From positions 16,355,827 to 16,419,826 of the forward strand of contig CM026551.1 of NCBI GenBank assembly GCA_015143295.1: a stretch of DNA of 64,000 nt, read 5' to 3'. Positions 34,163-45,600 of this stretch are shown one piece after another. The notes beneath the pieces are model-generated. The model was not told the DNA's origin. It was given only the letters and a program-made list of their open reading frames with translations, and ran no database searches. This stretch comes from Tetracentron sinense (taxonomy: Eukaryota > Streptophyta > Magnoliopsida > Trochodendrales > Trochodendraceae). The position numbers and the translations under genes are program-made. Positions within the stretch are counted from its first letter, which is position 1; the number at the start of each line of letters is the position of its first letter.

Positions 34163-35271
34163 CATAATACAAACTAGGGTCCAAGAATTAGGGCCCTGAA
34201 TTCGGACAAGGATCCATTGAGGCATCGAGTCCTTCGGATTCATTTTATCCGCTTTCCTCCCTGGGATCATGTTAATGCCTTGTTTTCACTAACCATGTGA
34301 CAAGCACCCAAACAATAATAATAAAAAATCCCAAATGAAATTGGTAATTACCTCAAGTGTAGTTTAAAGTAATCCGCGTACTCATTGATTGGCCGTGATG
34401 ACCATGAACAAGACACATGGCAACATCCATAGCTGCCGTGTCATCAAATGTGACATAATTGTGCCACCATAACATAACATGACAAGGCGTTTAATCTAAA
34501 ATTATTATTGTTATTTAGGACGGTCACTTTCAAGTTAGGCTCACACTGACAAAAAAAAAAACCACCTCCTAATTGGTGCAGAACTTAGCAATAGTCTTTG
34601 TAGTCGGGCTACTAAAGAAGGATAAAGCTTCTGGGGACCCCCTTAGGGCTGAGACCACCGAGACCATGCTCTTGGTCTCAGCCCTAATGGGTCTTAGTAG
34701 CAAAGTCCATCAAAGAAATAGGTGCTGACACATTAAAAAAATTGTCATATATATAAAAAAAAATGTAAATAATAAAAAGTTAATATTTTTCCTTGATGCG
34801 TTGGAATGTAATTGATCCTTTATAATTCTGGGCTACAAATATCATTGTTGCAAAAGTTTGCTCCCGTAATTGGCATGCACCTTGATTACTAGCTAGGGTG
34901 GTTATGAGGATGTGTCCAACGGTTGGGAGCAGTAGGGACCTCTGTTCGACTTTAAAGGGATCCTTATCCCCTGATTGGCAGTGACTCCGTGCAATCTTCT
35001 CATTTACTCCTCCCAATTGTCCTACCTTTTCTTTCATTCAACACCATTGGTAAAGGAAATTTTATAGCCGCACATACCCCTTGGACTTGTCCCCTACCTT
35101 TTCGAGGATTTAAATTTGCGTTAGTTCTTTCAAAAATCAAATCCTACACCACCTAATCAACTAACTATTGTCTGTACCGAAAAAATAATAGAAAAGAATT
35201 TGTCCACATATAGGTAACAACCATTCCATGACAAGATGACCATGTGGATGTGAAACCGTCTTAAAAATATT
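34163..35271. other. Intergenic with a foldback hairpin
   Basis: An inverted pair AGGGCTGAGACCA (34,645-34,657) and its complement (34,673-34,685), with outer GCTACTAA/TTAGTAGC words at 34,608 and 34,695, indicates a foldback element of about 130 bp. An 85-aa minus-strand frame at 34,780-35,037 has no known features. Confidence 0.45.
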
Positions 35272-35460
35272 TGAGCAGTGACAGGCGTACCTGGGATATA
35301 GATTTGTAAACCTAAGGCTGAACCTCATTGATCCAAGCCCCCCTCTTTAATACTCACCGGTTGATAAGTATTAAAGGGGGGGGGGGGGGGCTTAGACCAA
35401 TGAGGTTTAGCCTTAGCCTAACAAATGAATTTCCGGTGCATTAACTATTATCCAAAAGAT
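35272..35460. mobile_element. MITE of the GCAGTGACAGGCGTACC family, most complete copy
   Basis: The left arm GAGCAGTGACAGGCGTACCT...AACCTAAGGCTGAACCTCATTG and the right arm, with CAATGAGGTTTAGCCTTAG, are inverted. The centre holds CACCGGTTGATAAG and a G14 run near 35,377-35,390. Confidence 0.65.
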
Positions 35461-36070
35461 TTCTACCAGCCTCGGGTATAATGAGAGTAGTAAACAGATC
35501 TTGTCTTTTCATAATACTCATGTAGACTCGAACCCTAGAAAACTTAGGATCTTCTCTAATAGAGTAGTTGGCGAGAACACCGTCAACATTCAACATTGGC
35601 ATACCGAATGATTACCACATATTTCTACGCACCCCAATCAAATGACTACAGACCAATCAAAGTTTTAGTCAGTACAAAAATACATGATGCTTTAGGAGAG
35701 AATGTTGACAGTCCCAGCAACTACTGGGGAAGATCATGTGTTCCCCTAGAATGGTGAAAATATACTTCAAACAAAAGTTTGAGAACTCCCAATGAATTAA
35801 CAAAAATTTCAATTAAGTTATGACAAAAGAGTCCAATCACCCTACTAAAACTAACAACTAATCGAAATAAATTATATGCAGGCACACAATGTAGAGTTTA
35901 ACTATAAACATGGGCTCTGATTTCCCAAAAATGTCTTGATTGGAGTATTTTAAAAATTACATAAAAATATTTATATAACCAAAATATGCTTCTTGTATAC
36001 CTAATTATCTCTTGAATCAGATCTCATTTTTAATTAAACTCTACATAGTAAGTATTTTTTTTTTTAATGG
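35461..36070. other. Intergenic, possible SINE fragment
   Basis: On the minus strand near 35,540, GGGTTCGAGTC resembles a SINE box B. Otherwise nothing. Confidence 0.3.
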
Positions 36071-36234
36071 AAAGTGATTTTAAACTTCGATAGTAAATAC
36101 TATTGAGAGCTGGGCTGCACAATTAAAAATCTAATGGTCCAAGCGCACATGCATTAGATGGTGAACCCTACTTGATGATTGAGTGTTAGCAACCAACTCT
36201 CTATAGTACCCATTATTGAAAGTTTTAAATCATT
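36071..36234. mobile_element. Second copy of the AAAGTGATT MITE
   Basis: AAAGTGATTTTAAACTTCGATAG and (rc) AATGATTTAAAACTTTCAATA, with the same internal order (GAGAGCTG, CACATGC, GATGGTGA) as the element at 33,952. Confidence 0.65.
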
Positions 36235-36239
36235 AACCA

Positions 36240-36505
36240 AATTCCCTGAATCTGGTTATAACCCTGAGGTTGCCACGTGTCCCTTTTGACACTCCTTAAC
36301 TGTGGTTAAGATTGACCTACCCCTTGGTTCACTCACCCACCCTTGGTTTTAAATTTTTTTGTAAATATTTAAATAATTTTATTAATATTTTTTTCTAAAA
36401 ACCAAGGATGGGTGGGTAAACATTAGGGGGGAGTAAATTTTAACCACAGTTAAGAGGTGTCAAAAGAAACATATGACGACCTCATAAGCATAACCAGATT
36501 CCCCA
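36240..36505. mobile_element. Foldback repeat of the CCACGTGTCC family
   Basis: The left arm CTGGTTATAACCCTGAGG...GCCACGTGTCCCTTTTGACA...CACCCACCCTTGG is mirrored by a right arm starting CCAAGGATGGGTGGG and ending ATAACCAGATTCCC. Pairing extends over about 100 bp per arm around an AT-rich loop. Relatives occur at 24,890, 39,160, 39,355, 58,795-59,385, 61,626 and 62,395. Confidence 0.7.
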
Positions 36506-37568
36506 AAATTATAACCCGAGGATTTTAGTTCCTTTTGTTTGTATGTGTGCTGGGGGTATCATTTAACTACGGTTAGGAGTTAAAATAATTTTTTGTGTGC
36601 ACACTGAAAGTATCATTTGACCATAATTAAAAATTAGAACAATGGTTAGTGATTAGCTTGGAGCTCTTGTAAACTCATCACCCTGGGATTGGATTCCTAA
36701 CCTCCCTCTAATCTAATCTAATCAAAATCAAAACAAAGGATTCGATTCCTTTGAATAGAGGCATGAAGGGCATTTAAAAGGCTTTGGATTACATCTGATG
36801 CACCTCGGGCATCACACATCATTAGGCACCTTGCGATAAAAATGAGAAGAAGTCATTTGATTTTCTCCTCATGATTTTGACTTCAACCCCACGTGTTATC
36901 TCTCCTTTAAATCGCCACATGTAGAATAATGTGTGAATGGCCAAGGTGATTCGAGGCCCATTTAAAATTGTGCGTAATCATTCTTGGCACGCGGAAAGGT
37001 TATCCAAAGCCTAGATGCTTCATTTCCTTTTTCTTTTCCTAACGAGGAAGTCGACGTCCTGAGTCCTGAAGTGTATAAATCGTCAATCAAAGGCCCCCAC
37101 CATTTCCCCCACGAGTAAATCGCCTTACGAAAGCAGATGCATCGTGGCAGAAGATGGCTACCTAAAAGTTAGGTCCAGGAATCCAGACAGACACCTCAAG
37201 TTCAACCACACTAATCGTATCTTTTTATTCAATTTCATATTTAGACCCTCTAAATATACATTTTTCACACCTCTTAACAAAACTTACATATAATTACTAC
37301 TACTGATACCCATTACATAACTAACTCTCACTTTCTACTCCTTGTCTTCTTTCTTCTTCAGAGTTCAGTCCTCCTCCTCCATCGATCTTTTTTCCTTATT
37401 TCTTTCTTTTCCATTTATTCTTGCTTATATGTATTCCAGATAAGTTTCCTGTTTCCTACACCGGCCTCCATTATAAAAGCTCGAGTGTTAACACATATTA
37501 TCATGAAACAGGGGGCATTTTGATATTTTACCTAGTATATTTGGGTATTGGGGGTAATTAACTACTTT
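36506..37568. other. Region downstream of the PLATZ gene
   Basis: AT-rich DNA with the PLATZ 3' UTR expected just below 37,569. An unrelated CTT-rich tract occurs at 37,330-37,420. No other gene is supported. Confidence 0.4.
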
Positions 37569-38616
37569 TTAGTATTCTAGGAGAAATCCTCCCATTGGGG
37601 CTCTGTGAGGTATTCCCTTTCTCATCTTGGCAGTTCTGTAATTTACGACCGTTGGAGGTGAAAAGCTCTGAACTTTCTTCTTCTCACGTCCATGGCTGCT
37701 GCTACAGCTACTGTACGATTCTTCTGAGACCGAATCGGAACGTTTCTCCTTCCGATAGTTTTTCGAAGTTCCGGCAATCTGGAATTAATAAATACAACTA
37801 CAAGAAATCAAAAAACCCCATTTGGAAAAAATCACATTTATTTGAAAAAAAGGAGTCAAATTCATCTGAAACATTGAGATTTAGCTTTGTAATGGGGTTT
37901 TTTTTAATGATACTCTTTGAGAACAAAAACGAGATTCCTGTATGTACCTTGCATCCAAGAGAACAGAATCTGAAGGAATCAAGGAGGCCACGATCGCAGA
38001 CCTCGCAGGTGTTGGTGACGCCTTTACCAGGCCTGGGCTGAGGCCGCTCGTTCAAGAACACGATTCTAGCGCTATTGATAATGTATGTCTGAACCTCAGT
38101 TACGTCCAGTATTTTCTGAATTTCAGAAACCCTGATCACATCGTGGTAAGAAGACCTCCTTATCTGTGAACAAGAAAAACAGAGCATCCCCATCAAAACT
38201 GGAAGATCCAGAAGCCTTTTAATGAAAAAAAAATGATACAAATTGTGTGATTAAAGAACAGAACCAGCATCAAATTAGCCATTTTATGGATGGAAAGGGG
38301 AGACAGATACCCCAAAAAAAATGTATGATTATCTTGGACCTGAATGAGTTGATGATCTTTGTGATAGGCGAGGCAGAGAGAACAGAGGGCTCCATTCATA
38401 CAATCCAAGCAATACATATTGCATTCACTCTTGTGGGAATTAGCGTGGAACTTGCATTGAACAAAGAATTTCGTTTGAAGAAGAGGGCACAACCATGACG
38501 GCCACCTGTTATCTTCATTGTCTGGACCTCCAACTCCCTGGTTCAATTTAAGAACAGAGCAATATAAGAAGAAGTAAACTACATATATAAAAAAAAAAAA
38601 CAGATTTTGATGGACA

Positions 38617-38661
<45 letters not shown>

Positions 38662-38668
38662 TTACCAT
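37569..38668 (-). CDS. PLATZ-family zinc-binding transcription factor
   Basis: Plant AT-rich sequence- and zinc-binding proteins bind A/T-rich DNA in the nucleus and usually repress transcription (family knowledge). Four coding exons, 38,666-38,668, 38,340-38,537, 37,948-38,163 and 37,569-37,778, all in phase 0 with GT-AG borders, give 208 aa. The zinc-binding part runs from about residue 29 to 63 ([23 protein letters not shown]). It is followed by [35 protein letters not shown] and a second Cys-rich stretch FRFCSLGCK. The C-terminus is Ser-rich and ends [16 protein letters not shown], the usual PLATZ tail. The first coding exon is only the ATG, directly followed by GTAATC; no other in-frame Met precedes GVGGPDNED. 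This agrees with relatives that start M(M)GxGGPNED. Length and motifs are normal for the family; its targets are unknown. Confidence 0.94.
38620..38655. repeat. (GA)n microsatellite in PLATZ intron 1
   Basis: About 16 uninterrupted GA units in the first intron, some 12 bases from the start-codon exon (CT on the transcribed strand). Confidence 0.9.
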
Positions 38669-38984
38669 GATTCTTCTGTTTTTGGGTTTGATTTCTTTGA
38701 GAGTGGGTTCTTGATTATCGAGTGCCAGTTTGAGTTGGAAGGCAGAGACGGAGTGAAGCGGTGGAGGTGGTGAGGTGGGGTTCTTGTAGGGGAGGTATGG
38801 CTTCGGAAGAGGTTTGGGTAGTGCTAATCAGCTCAAGTCTTCAACCGAGGCTAGCTCCGAACCCGAACCACAGATGCGTTGGTTGCCTGGAACCAACCTC
38901 CTCCTTTCATTTTTCTTTCTTTTGTCCATTTTTTTCCATCTAATTATTATTTATATTTGAATAAAAAAAAATTAATATATATAG
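38669..38984 (-). promoter_or_regulatory. PLATZ 5' UTR and proximal promoter
   Basis: About 315 bases between the start codon and the foldback element. No clear TATA box was seen; plus-strand frames here are short and carry no motif. Confidence 0.35.
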
Positions 38985-39159
38985 ACTTAGGGTCGTCTCT
39001 AGCTATGGGACTCTTTCAATGCCACATGTCCATCCACTTCCAGATTGTCTTTCCTTCCGCACATTCTCTATGAAATGCAGAACCAACTCATTGCTTTATC
39101 TTTTTAATGGCTTTTTATTATAATTAAAACAATATCTTTATCATCCTTAGGTTCACCCA

Positions 39160-39335
39160 CCTTACTTGGTTTTTAGAAAAAAAAAAAAAAAATTTAAAAT
39201 ATCTTTAAAAAGAATTAATATTTTTTTTCTAAAAACCAAGAATTGGTGGGTCAACTCTAAGGGTGGATGAATTTTAATCACAGTTAAGGGTATCAAAAGA
39301 GACACGTGGCGACCTCAGGGGCATAATCGGATGTG
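39160..39335. mobile_element. CCACGTGTCC-family repeat inside the foldback, copy 1
   Basis: TTGGTTTTTAGAAAAA...TTCTAAAAACCAAG is followed by GGTGGGTCAAC...CACAGTTAAGG and GACACGTGGCGACCTC, ending at GCATAATCGGATG. The left arm is shorter than the right. Confidence 0.6.
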
Positions 39336-39354
39336 TCAAATCCTCTACCATGAT

Positions 39355-39625
39355 AACTGGATTTGGAAAATCCGATTATGCCCCATGTGGTTGCCTTGTG
39401 TCCCTTTTGACACCTCTTAAATATGGTTAAGATTTAATCATTCCTAAGGTTCACCTACTCGTTGGTTTTTAGAAAAAATAATACTTTTAAAATTATTTAA
39501 ATATTTTTAATATTAAAAAAATTAAATTTCTTTTCTAAAAACCAAAAGGAGGGGTGGGTGAACCCTAAGGGGGTGGGTGAAAGGGTGTCAAAAAAGACAT
39601 GTGGAGACTTCAAGGGACATAACCG
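39355..39625. mobile_element. CCACGTGTCC-family repeat inside the foldback, copy 2
   Basis: It runs from TTTGGAAAATCCGATTATGCCC to GGACATAACCGGATGAG, with inverted TTGGTTTTTAG/CTAAAAACCAA in the middle. Confidence 0.6.
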
Positions 39626-39810
39626 GATGAGTTGATAAAGATATTATTTTAATTATAATAAAAAACCATTAAAAAAATAAAGCAACAGAGTTAGCTCTCC
39701 GTTTCTTGGTGAATATGATGGAAAGACAATCTGAAAGTGAATGGACATGTGGCATTTAAAGAATCCGGCCATAGACGATGTCTATGGCTATCACTGAGAC
39801 GATCTTAAGT

Positions 39811-40639
39811 CCTAACTATAATAATGTTTTCGGAAAGCAAAAGTTATGAAAGAGACATTAACGAGTCTGACTAGAATTTAGTATTTATATCTCCATTTAC
39901 TTGTATTATATACATTTTAATGAATCGGTGGGCCCTATCTATTACACATTTTGCTATACCTAAGATGCTCATTTGGATATTGGGCTGCAATTGATTGTAG
40001 GATCAATTTCCGAATTGAGTGCCGATATCTGCGAAATTGAGTCCAATCTAAACCCTTATGTAGGTCCACATCTGGGACAACATTGATCTTGGAGATATAC
40101 TAACCTCAGTCGCAACTTTCCAAACTCTCTGCATTAGTATTAATTTTTCCTATTATCTTTAGTATCGGTTGAGGTTTTAACTTTATTTTTGAAATAAAAA
40201 TATTTTTTTAACTTATAAAGAAATAGTAACGACAAGTGCTCACCTATAATAAAAGTTTGAATTTTTTAAAAAAAATCTAGGACTCGGCTACCACTCTTAT
40301 TGATCTTATTAGAAGATGCCATCATCTTAAATGTCTTATTTCAACTACTTGAAGGTTGGTAAATGGTGACATAAATTATGTTTTGTCCCATAAAAAGTAA
40401 TAATTTTGGTTAAATTGTGTATCAAATTTTTTCTATGTTTCCATCTTAGATATTTTAGTCTGTTCTCATTTTAAATAATTAGTATCATTAGCTTGGCAAA
40501 AATTTCAGTTAGCACCTCATTGATCAAACTGCTCAAATGTATGGCATATATGCTAAGTAGGCATGGCAACGGTCTGATTTAGATCAAGTTTAGTATGACC
40601 CGACCCGTTTGTAGGTGGGTCAAATGGATACACAAATCC
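39811..40639. other. Intergenic, end fragment of a hAT-type MITE
   Basis: At 40,556-40,620 GGCATGGCAACGGTCTG and ACCCGACCCGTTTG look like a truncated MITE. The rest is unremarkable AT-rich DNA. Confidence 0.35.
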
Positions 40640-42985
40640 AACTCCGTGAAGCTTCCCACTTGGCTCATCAGGTTTTAGGCGCACAAATTGCTTCTTCAAG
40701 TGTCTCGGTTTCGGATGATAGTAGTGGTTGGAAGACTATTTGGAAAATACCTATTCATTCGAAAATGAAATTGTTCATCTGGAGGGCTTGTAATAATGCA
40801 TTGTTGGATTTGATTTGATTTTAAAATAATAAATTAATAATATTTTATTATTATGATTAAATGTGTCTATGAGGAACATGCTAGTGTGTATCTTAGTATT
40901 TTGGTTTATTGATCCATTCAATAAATCGAGATCATTGGATCAAGTTGTGATTGAAATCCAAAGGTTGTGATGAAGGGATATGGACCAAACTCTCCTATGC
41001 ATGCATCAGTTAAGGACTTGAGGACTTGATACTTTTATTGTCCAACGGTTATTGTAGTGTTGGTTTCTTTAGATTTCAACACTATAACATATGGGTTCAT
41101 GGGTGTGTTAATGGGTGATAGTTAATATCATTATCATGATCATGGTGTCATGGGCTTTAAAGCCAAACCATGTGACTATTGGTTTGCCTCAATGCTTGGT
41201 CCCTTCACACTTTATAAATAGAGAATGAGTAAGAGAGTCTTGGAGAGTTCATCCTTTGGCGCGGAAGCTCTGGTGAGATACCTCTAGACCGAGGAAATAA
41301 AATCCCCTATTGTAGAGATACCAAAAGGCGGGTCCTAGATATATTTCGAAGTTTCTTTTCCAGATTGATCAGCCATATTATGTGGATTGATCTTTCTTAG
41401 GATCGAACTATTTAGTTCGGATCTGTTTAATTGATCTAAATGGATTGTCTTTTTAGATAGACCTCGAGATCAATTTTTGACAATCCAAATGGATCGTCTC
41501 TTGTCTAGACTAATTGGACAGACTCTATTGGGTCCGTCCTAACTGACTAGTATCTTGAGATCATCCGATTGGATAGTCAATTTTTTAGATCGGTCCTTAA
41601 TTGGGCTAATCCATCAACCCGAAACCGCATAAGCTAAGGGGAGACTCTGTCGAATTTTTTTTTTGGACAAACTGCAACACTTAATATAATTTAATTTAAA
41701 TAATTAAATTTAGAAGTGTTTTGAATTAATCGGTAAAATAATTTAACCCAATTTTAAATCTCATATTATGAGACATTTTGATCATGAGATTAAATTAATT
41801 TTGATGCAATAAAATTAATTTGATTAATTTTATATATATGGTTAAATTTAAAATATATGAATAAATTAAATTTTAATTTAAAATTAATTTATTCGGGCAT
41901 TCTAAAGGAGGTTAGGTACCGTCGTCTTCCGCCAAGTAGTGCAAACTTGTAGGGAAAGATCAGATGAATCCGAGCTGAGTTGAATCCCAGAGATAGGGCT
42001 GCCTTATCCCTTGCACAATGAGAGGCTTCGACTATCTTCAAGAAAGACTCTTCGAGTGATTCATTATATAATTATTTATTTTATTTCTTTGTTAATGGTA
42101 ACTAATTGTGCTTTGATTTGCGAATAATTTTAGACTAACAGTTAACATGGATTGGCTGTAGCAACAAATCTATGTAAGAGAAATATCACAGTGGATAATT
42201 TATGGGGTCTGTGCAAGGAAAAGGAGGAATCGGTGGCTTTGTTGGAGTGTCCGTTTGCTTGAACAGTGTGGTTTGGTTCAAAGCTTTCCATTTTGTCAAC
42301 AGGGAATTTGGGGATCTCTTTTTGGGCTTGGTGGAAGCAGTGGGTGAGTTTAAAGGAATTCAAAGAGGAAAATTACTTTCTGGCATCCCCGATTTGCACC
42401 ATTTTGTGGCAAATTTTGGAAAGCTTGAAATGAAGCTATTTTTGAAGGGACCAACCCGAATCCCATAGAAACTCTTCATCGGATAATTCATGCTACTTCT
42501 GAGATGAGGAAACGGAGCTCCCATAGGACAACCGACACCATATCGCCAGTGTCGAGGGATGTGAAATGGAGGCCCCCGGATCCAGGCTGGACCAAGATCA
42601 ATGTTGACGGTGCGGCAATTGGTAATATTCAAGCAGCTGGAGCTGCGGCTGTGGTTCAAAATCATAAGGGATGTGTCTTCAAATCCTGTAAAAAAACCTC
42701 TAATGGGAGGTTCCGCTAGGCGAGCTGAAGCGGAGGCTATTAGACTCGAACTCATCCTGATAAAAGCTCACAAGTGGAACATGGTGATTATAGAGTCGGA
42801 AGGGTGGAGTTCCAGTTTATACCCCGTAAAGCCAATTCCCTGGCTCAGAAGGTCTTTAATGAGAGCATCTTTAATATTTCTTCCTATCTTGGGCATTGTA
42901 ATGGGTATCCTCATGTAACACTGCCTTCGTAATTCAATGAAGTTATCTACTTATCTTTTAACAAAAAAGAAAAGAAAAAAGAAAT
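40640..42985 (+). mobile_element. LINE 3' end, interrupted by a solo LTR
   Basis: The part left of the insertion (40,640-40,801) gives DDSSGWKTIWKIPIHSKMKL...IWRACNNA, the zinc-binding domain that follows the reverse transcriptase in plant LINEs. The part right of it resumes with NLCKRNITVDNLWGLCKEKEE and, from about 42,540, gives WRPPDPGWTKINVDGAAIGN, the start of the RNase H-like domain. It ends near CNGYPHVTLPS and an A-rich tail at 42,961-42,982. Frameshifts are present, and the reverse transcriptase itself is missing. Confidence 0.75.
40802..42147 (+). repeat. Probable solo LTR inserted in the LINE
   Basis: It starts TGTTGGATTTG and ends GTTAACA, i.e. TG...CA. It is 1,346 bp, with 5-bp flanks TGCAT and TGGAT (4 of 5 match). 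A TATA-type CTTTATAAATAGA sits at about 41,211-41,223. The LINE reading continues across its borders. No internal coding part is present, so it is a fossil solo LTR or a large non-coding LTR element; the superfamily is not known. Confidence 0.6.
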
Positions 42986-45478
42986 TAGTACGTGTATATT
43001 CAAAAGAACATATATAACTTATATTAACTTAGGTAGTATGACTAGAAAAGTCTTGCAGCCTCGCCCAAAATTGTCACTCCAAACTTCTTTTTTTGTTAAA
43101 GGCATCATTTATTTACATTTAGTTGTTAGGTTTAGTTTAGAACTTGTTAGTAAATACGAATGGACTCAAGAGATTAGGAAGGTAAAATCAGTAAGAAGTT
43201 TAAGCAGAAGCTAATGTTCATGAAAAAGCAGATAACTGTTTTCTTCTCACCGATTCTCCCCCATATGTTTACTAATAGTAGGGTATCTGGCTTTCTTTTC
43301 CAATATAAATAGGCCACTAGTATTTGGTTCTATGGTAATATGTTGTGTTCTTGACATTGTTATGAACAATGCACAACAGTCAGATTAAAACAATCCTTAT
43401 TCAAATAAAAATGTGGAATATAAAATTGCCCCACTAAACTTTTATATTTTAGATGGGGATAGCCATGATATAGAAAAACTGTCAGGGACTACTTACCCTC
43501 ATTGAACCTTTTTTTTTTAGAATACAAAAATTTATACGGATATGTGTGCTTGCCAATAAGAATGAGCATTTGCTTAAACATTTAGGGTGAAAACGAAGGT
43601 TAGATACCATGTTAACAAATATGGTAGGAACAATTTCACTAAATCTTATGACTTAAAATTTTCCTTGGCTCATTTTTAGGCCTTGTATTTGCCTTGATCA
43701 TTAAGGGTAGGGCTTAGGCCTAGCAAGTTGAGGCCCTCTGAAGGGTAATAAGACTTAGGGCCCGGCCTGGCCCTACCCTTTGATAATCCTACTTGGGATC
43801 CTCTATGGTTGTTTGCCAAACTAATACATATCACTAACTGTAATTAACGAGCATTAACCCTATCCCGTTAGGATTGTAGAAAAAAACCTTCGGTTTAGGC
43901 AAATGAGAAGACATGTTTTGTATTTTATAATAATAACCGAACGATACATATAGAGGATCTCGAGTCTTTCTCTTCTTAGTCTAAAAGTATTTGTTAGTTT
44001 CCCTTCCCATTAAAAGCCAATTCAATTTCAAGTACCATACTCTTGGGAGGTTGAGGCTTAAGAGTCCTTTTGCAATGAGGCGTGCACTCGTACATGTACC
44101 CTCACAATTCACTATACAAATAATTGTTGACTTATTCATAAATAAAACTAACTATAAACGTAGCTCTAGTTTAAAAATAATAATAAAAAAGATTTTGCTA
44201 GCCCTAATCTTAATCTTCCATAGACGCAACGTGATGGTAACAAATGTCAAAAGCCTCCTAAACTTCCTCGTGTTACGCTTATTCTTCTGTCTGTCGAAGA
44301 TTTTGAAGTTATTGCGACTAGCACTCTAAAAATAAATAAAAATAAATAAAAGAGAGCATCTATTGAATAGATCATAGACTTATGAGGACAAAAGAGACAA
44401 AAAAAGCTAGCGGGAAAAATGCAACTGAAAGAGGACTATACCAACCATAACAAACCATGTGGTGAAGTCTAATTTTGTGCAATGGTCGCTGCAGCGTGTA
44501 GCTTGGCTCCTCAATGGCACGCCATCACATAAACATTTGTCCGCTCTTTACACTTTTAATAATAAATTAAAAATGCCGATGTGGCATCATGTCATTGGCT
44601 TTCCAAGTTCCAATGCTGCAAGGTTTGTTCGCCAAAGTTGGGCTCCTGCCTATTTAAGTTTTGGTTACGAGGTGATGTTATTTTGGTCCAATCTAGAGTC
44701 TAAAGTCTAGACCATGAGCACGTGGGTGGTGCACCCTCTTTAGACCAACCAAACAGACATCAAACGACAAATTCAACTATGTGATTTAAATTCGCTATAG
44801 AAAAAAACGTTTGACCTTAAACATGATAATGCCATTAAGTTTGGATACGTTATTTTTTATTTTAAATAGAAACAAATTCTAGTGCGACTCGTTTAATTGC
44901 ATTTGGTGAGTGTACTTTCGATCGAGGTCGTCGATGAGATGATTTCCAATGATGATGAGTTGATTCGATCGGAACTCAGCTCGAACATGAGCTAATTCGA
45001 TGGGTAATGACCGTGAAGAAAAAAATGTAATTGGGGGGCTATTGCTTAGATGATCAAATTACTTACCAATTTGATGGCTGATACAAAAAGTTGCCATGAA
45101 AACTACTAATAACTTTTTTTTTTTGCAGTCTAGTTAAAAAAAAAAAAAAAAATACTAATTCGTTTTTTAGTTTATATTTAGAAATTAGAATTAAAAATAC
45201 AAAAATTTAGTATAATTTTTAGCAAATAGACTATTTTACTGACTTATTAAACCATTTTAAAGTATCTTGTAAAATCCATTAGATAGTCTGAATCAAGTTA
45301 AGATATTCAAGTTTCAAAGTTAAGCTTTGAAGCGTTTTTTCTTGGTGATAGAATCTTAAGAGGATGAGAGATGCATGAAACATAGGCATTCTACTCAACG
45401 TATTAGGTCTTCTCTAACTAATATTGATATGCATTTTTTTTTTTTTTGTTTATCCAGTTCAAGCAATAGTGGTTAGCT
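42986..45478. other. Intergenic, AT-rich, no supported gene
   Basis: Open frames at 43,991-44,329 and 44,459-44,710 have no family features. Around 43,680-43,790 are GGCCTAG and GGCCCGGCCTGGCCC words typical of worn hAT-type MITEs. Confidence 0.4.
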
Positions 45479-45600
45479 TTAGGGATATCAATGGGATGGG
45501 CTTGGGCCTGATTGTTTTTGATTTTTAACCAGGTCTGGCCCATTTACAAAGAGAACTTTTTGGCCCGAATTTGGCCCGTTGACACTTTTATAGTTGGCTT
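45479..45600. mobile_element. hAT-type MITE fragment
   Basis: It starts TAGGGATATCAATGGG and is followed by GGGCTTGGGCCTGATTG and CTGGCCCATT. The right end is unclear, ending perhaps near TTGGCCCGTTGACAC. Confidence 0.45.

Larger units (their letters stand above)
38985..39810. mobile_element. Long-arm foldback element upstream of PLATZ
   Basis: The left arm (about 38,985-39,155) and the right arm (about 39,628-39,810) are inverted copies of about 165-180 bp. Shared words include GGACATGTGGCATT, GAAAGACAATCTG and GATAAAGATATT, and the termini are GACTTAGG...GTC and GAC...TTAAGTC. The arms are roughly 80-85 percent alike by eye. The middle is filled by two copies of the CCACGTGTCC repeat family. 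Confidence 0.75.

Noticed and set aside
37595-38041. Long plus-strand open frame (148 codons) over the PLATZ gene
   Set aside because: It is the antisense shadow of PLATZ exons 3 and 4, whose minus-strand reading matches the family end to end.
43991-44329. 112-codon plus-strand open frame
   Set aside because: AT-rich composition rich in Leu/Ile/Lys, no motif, no splice or promoter context.
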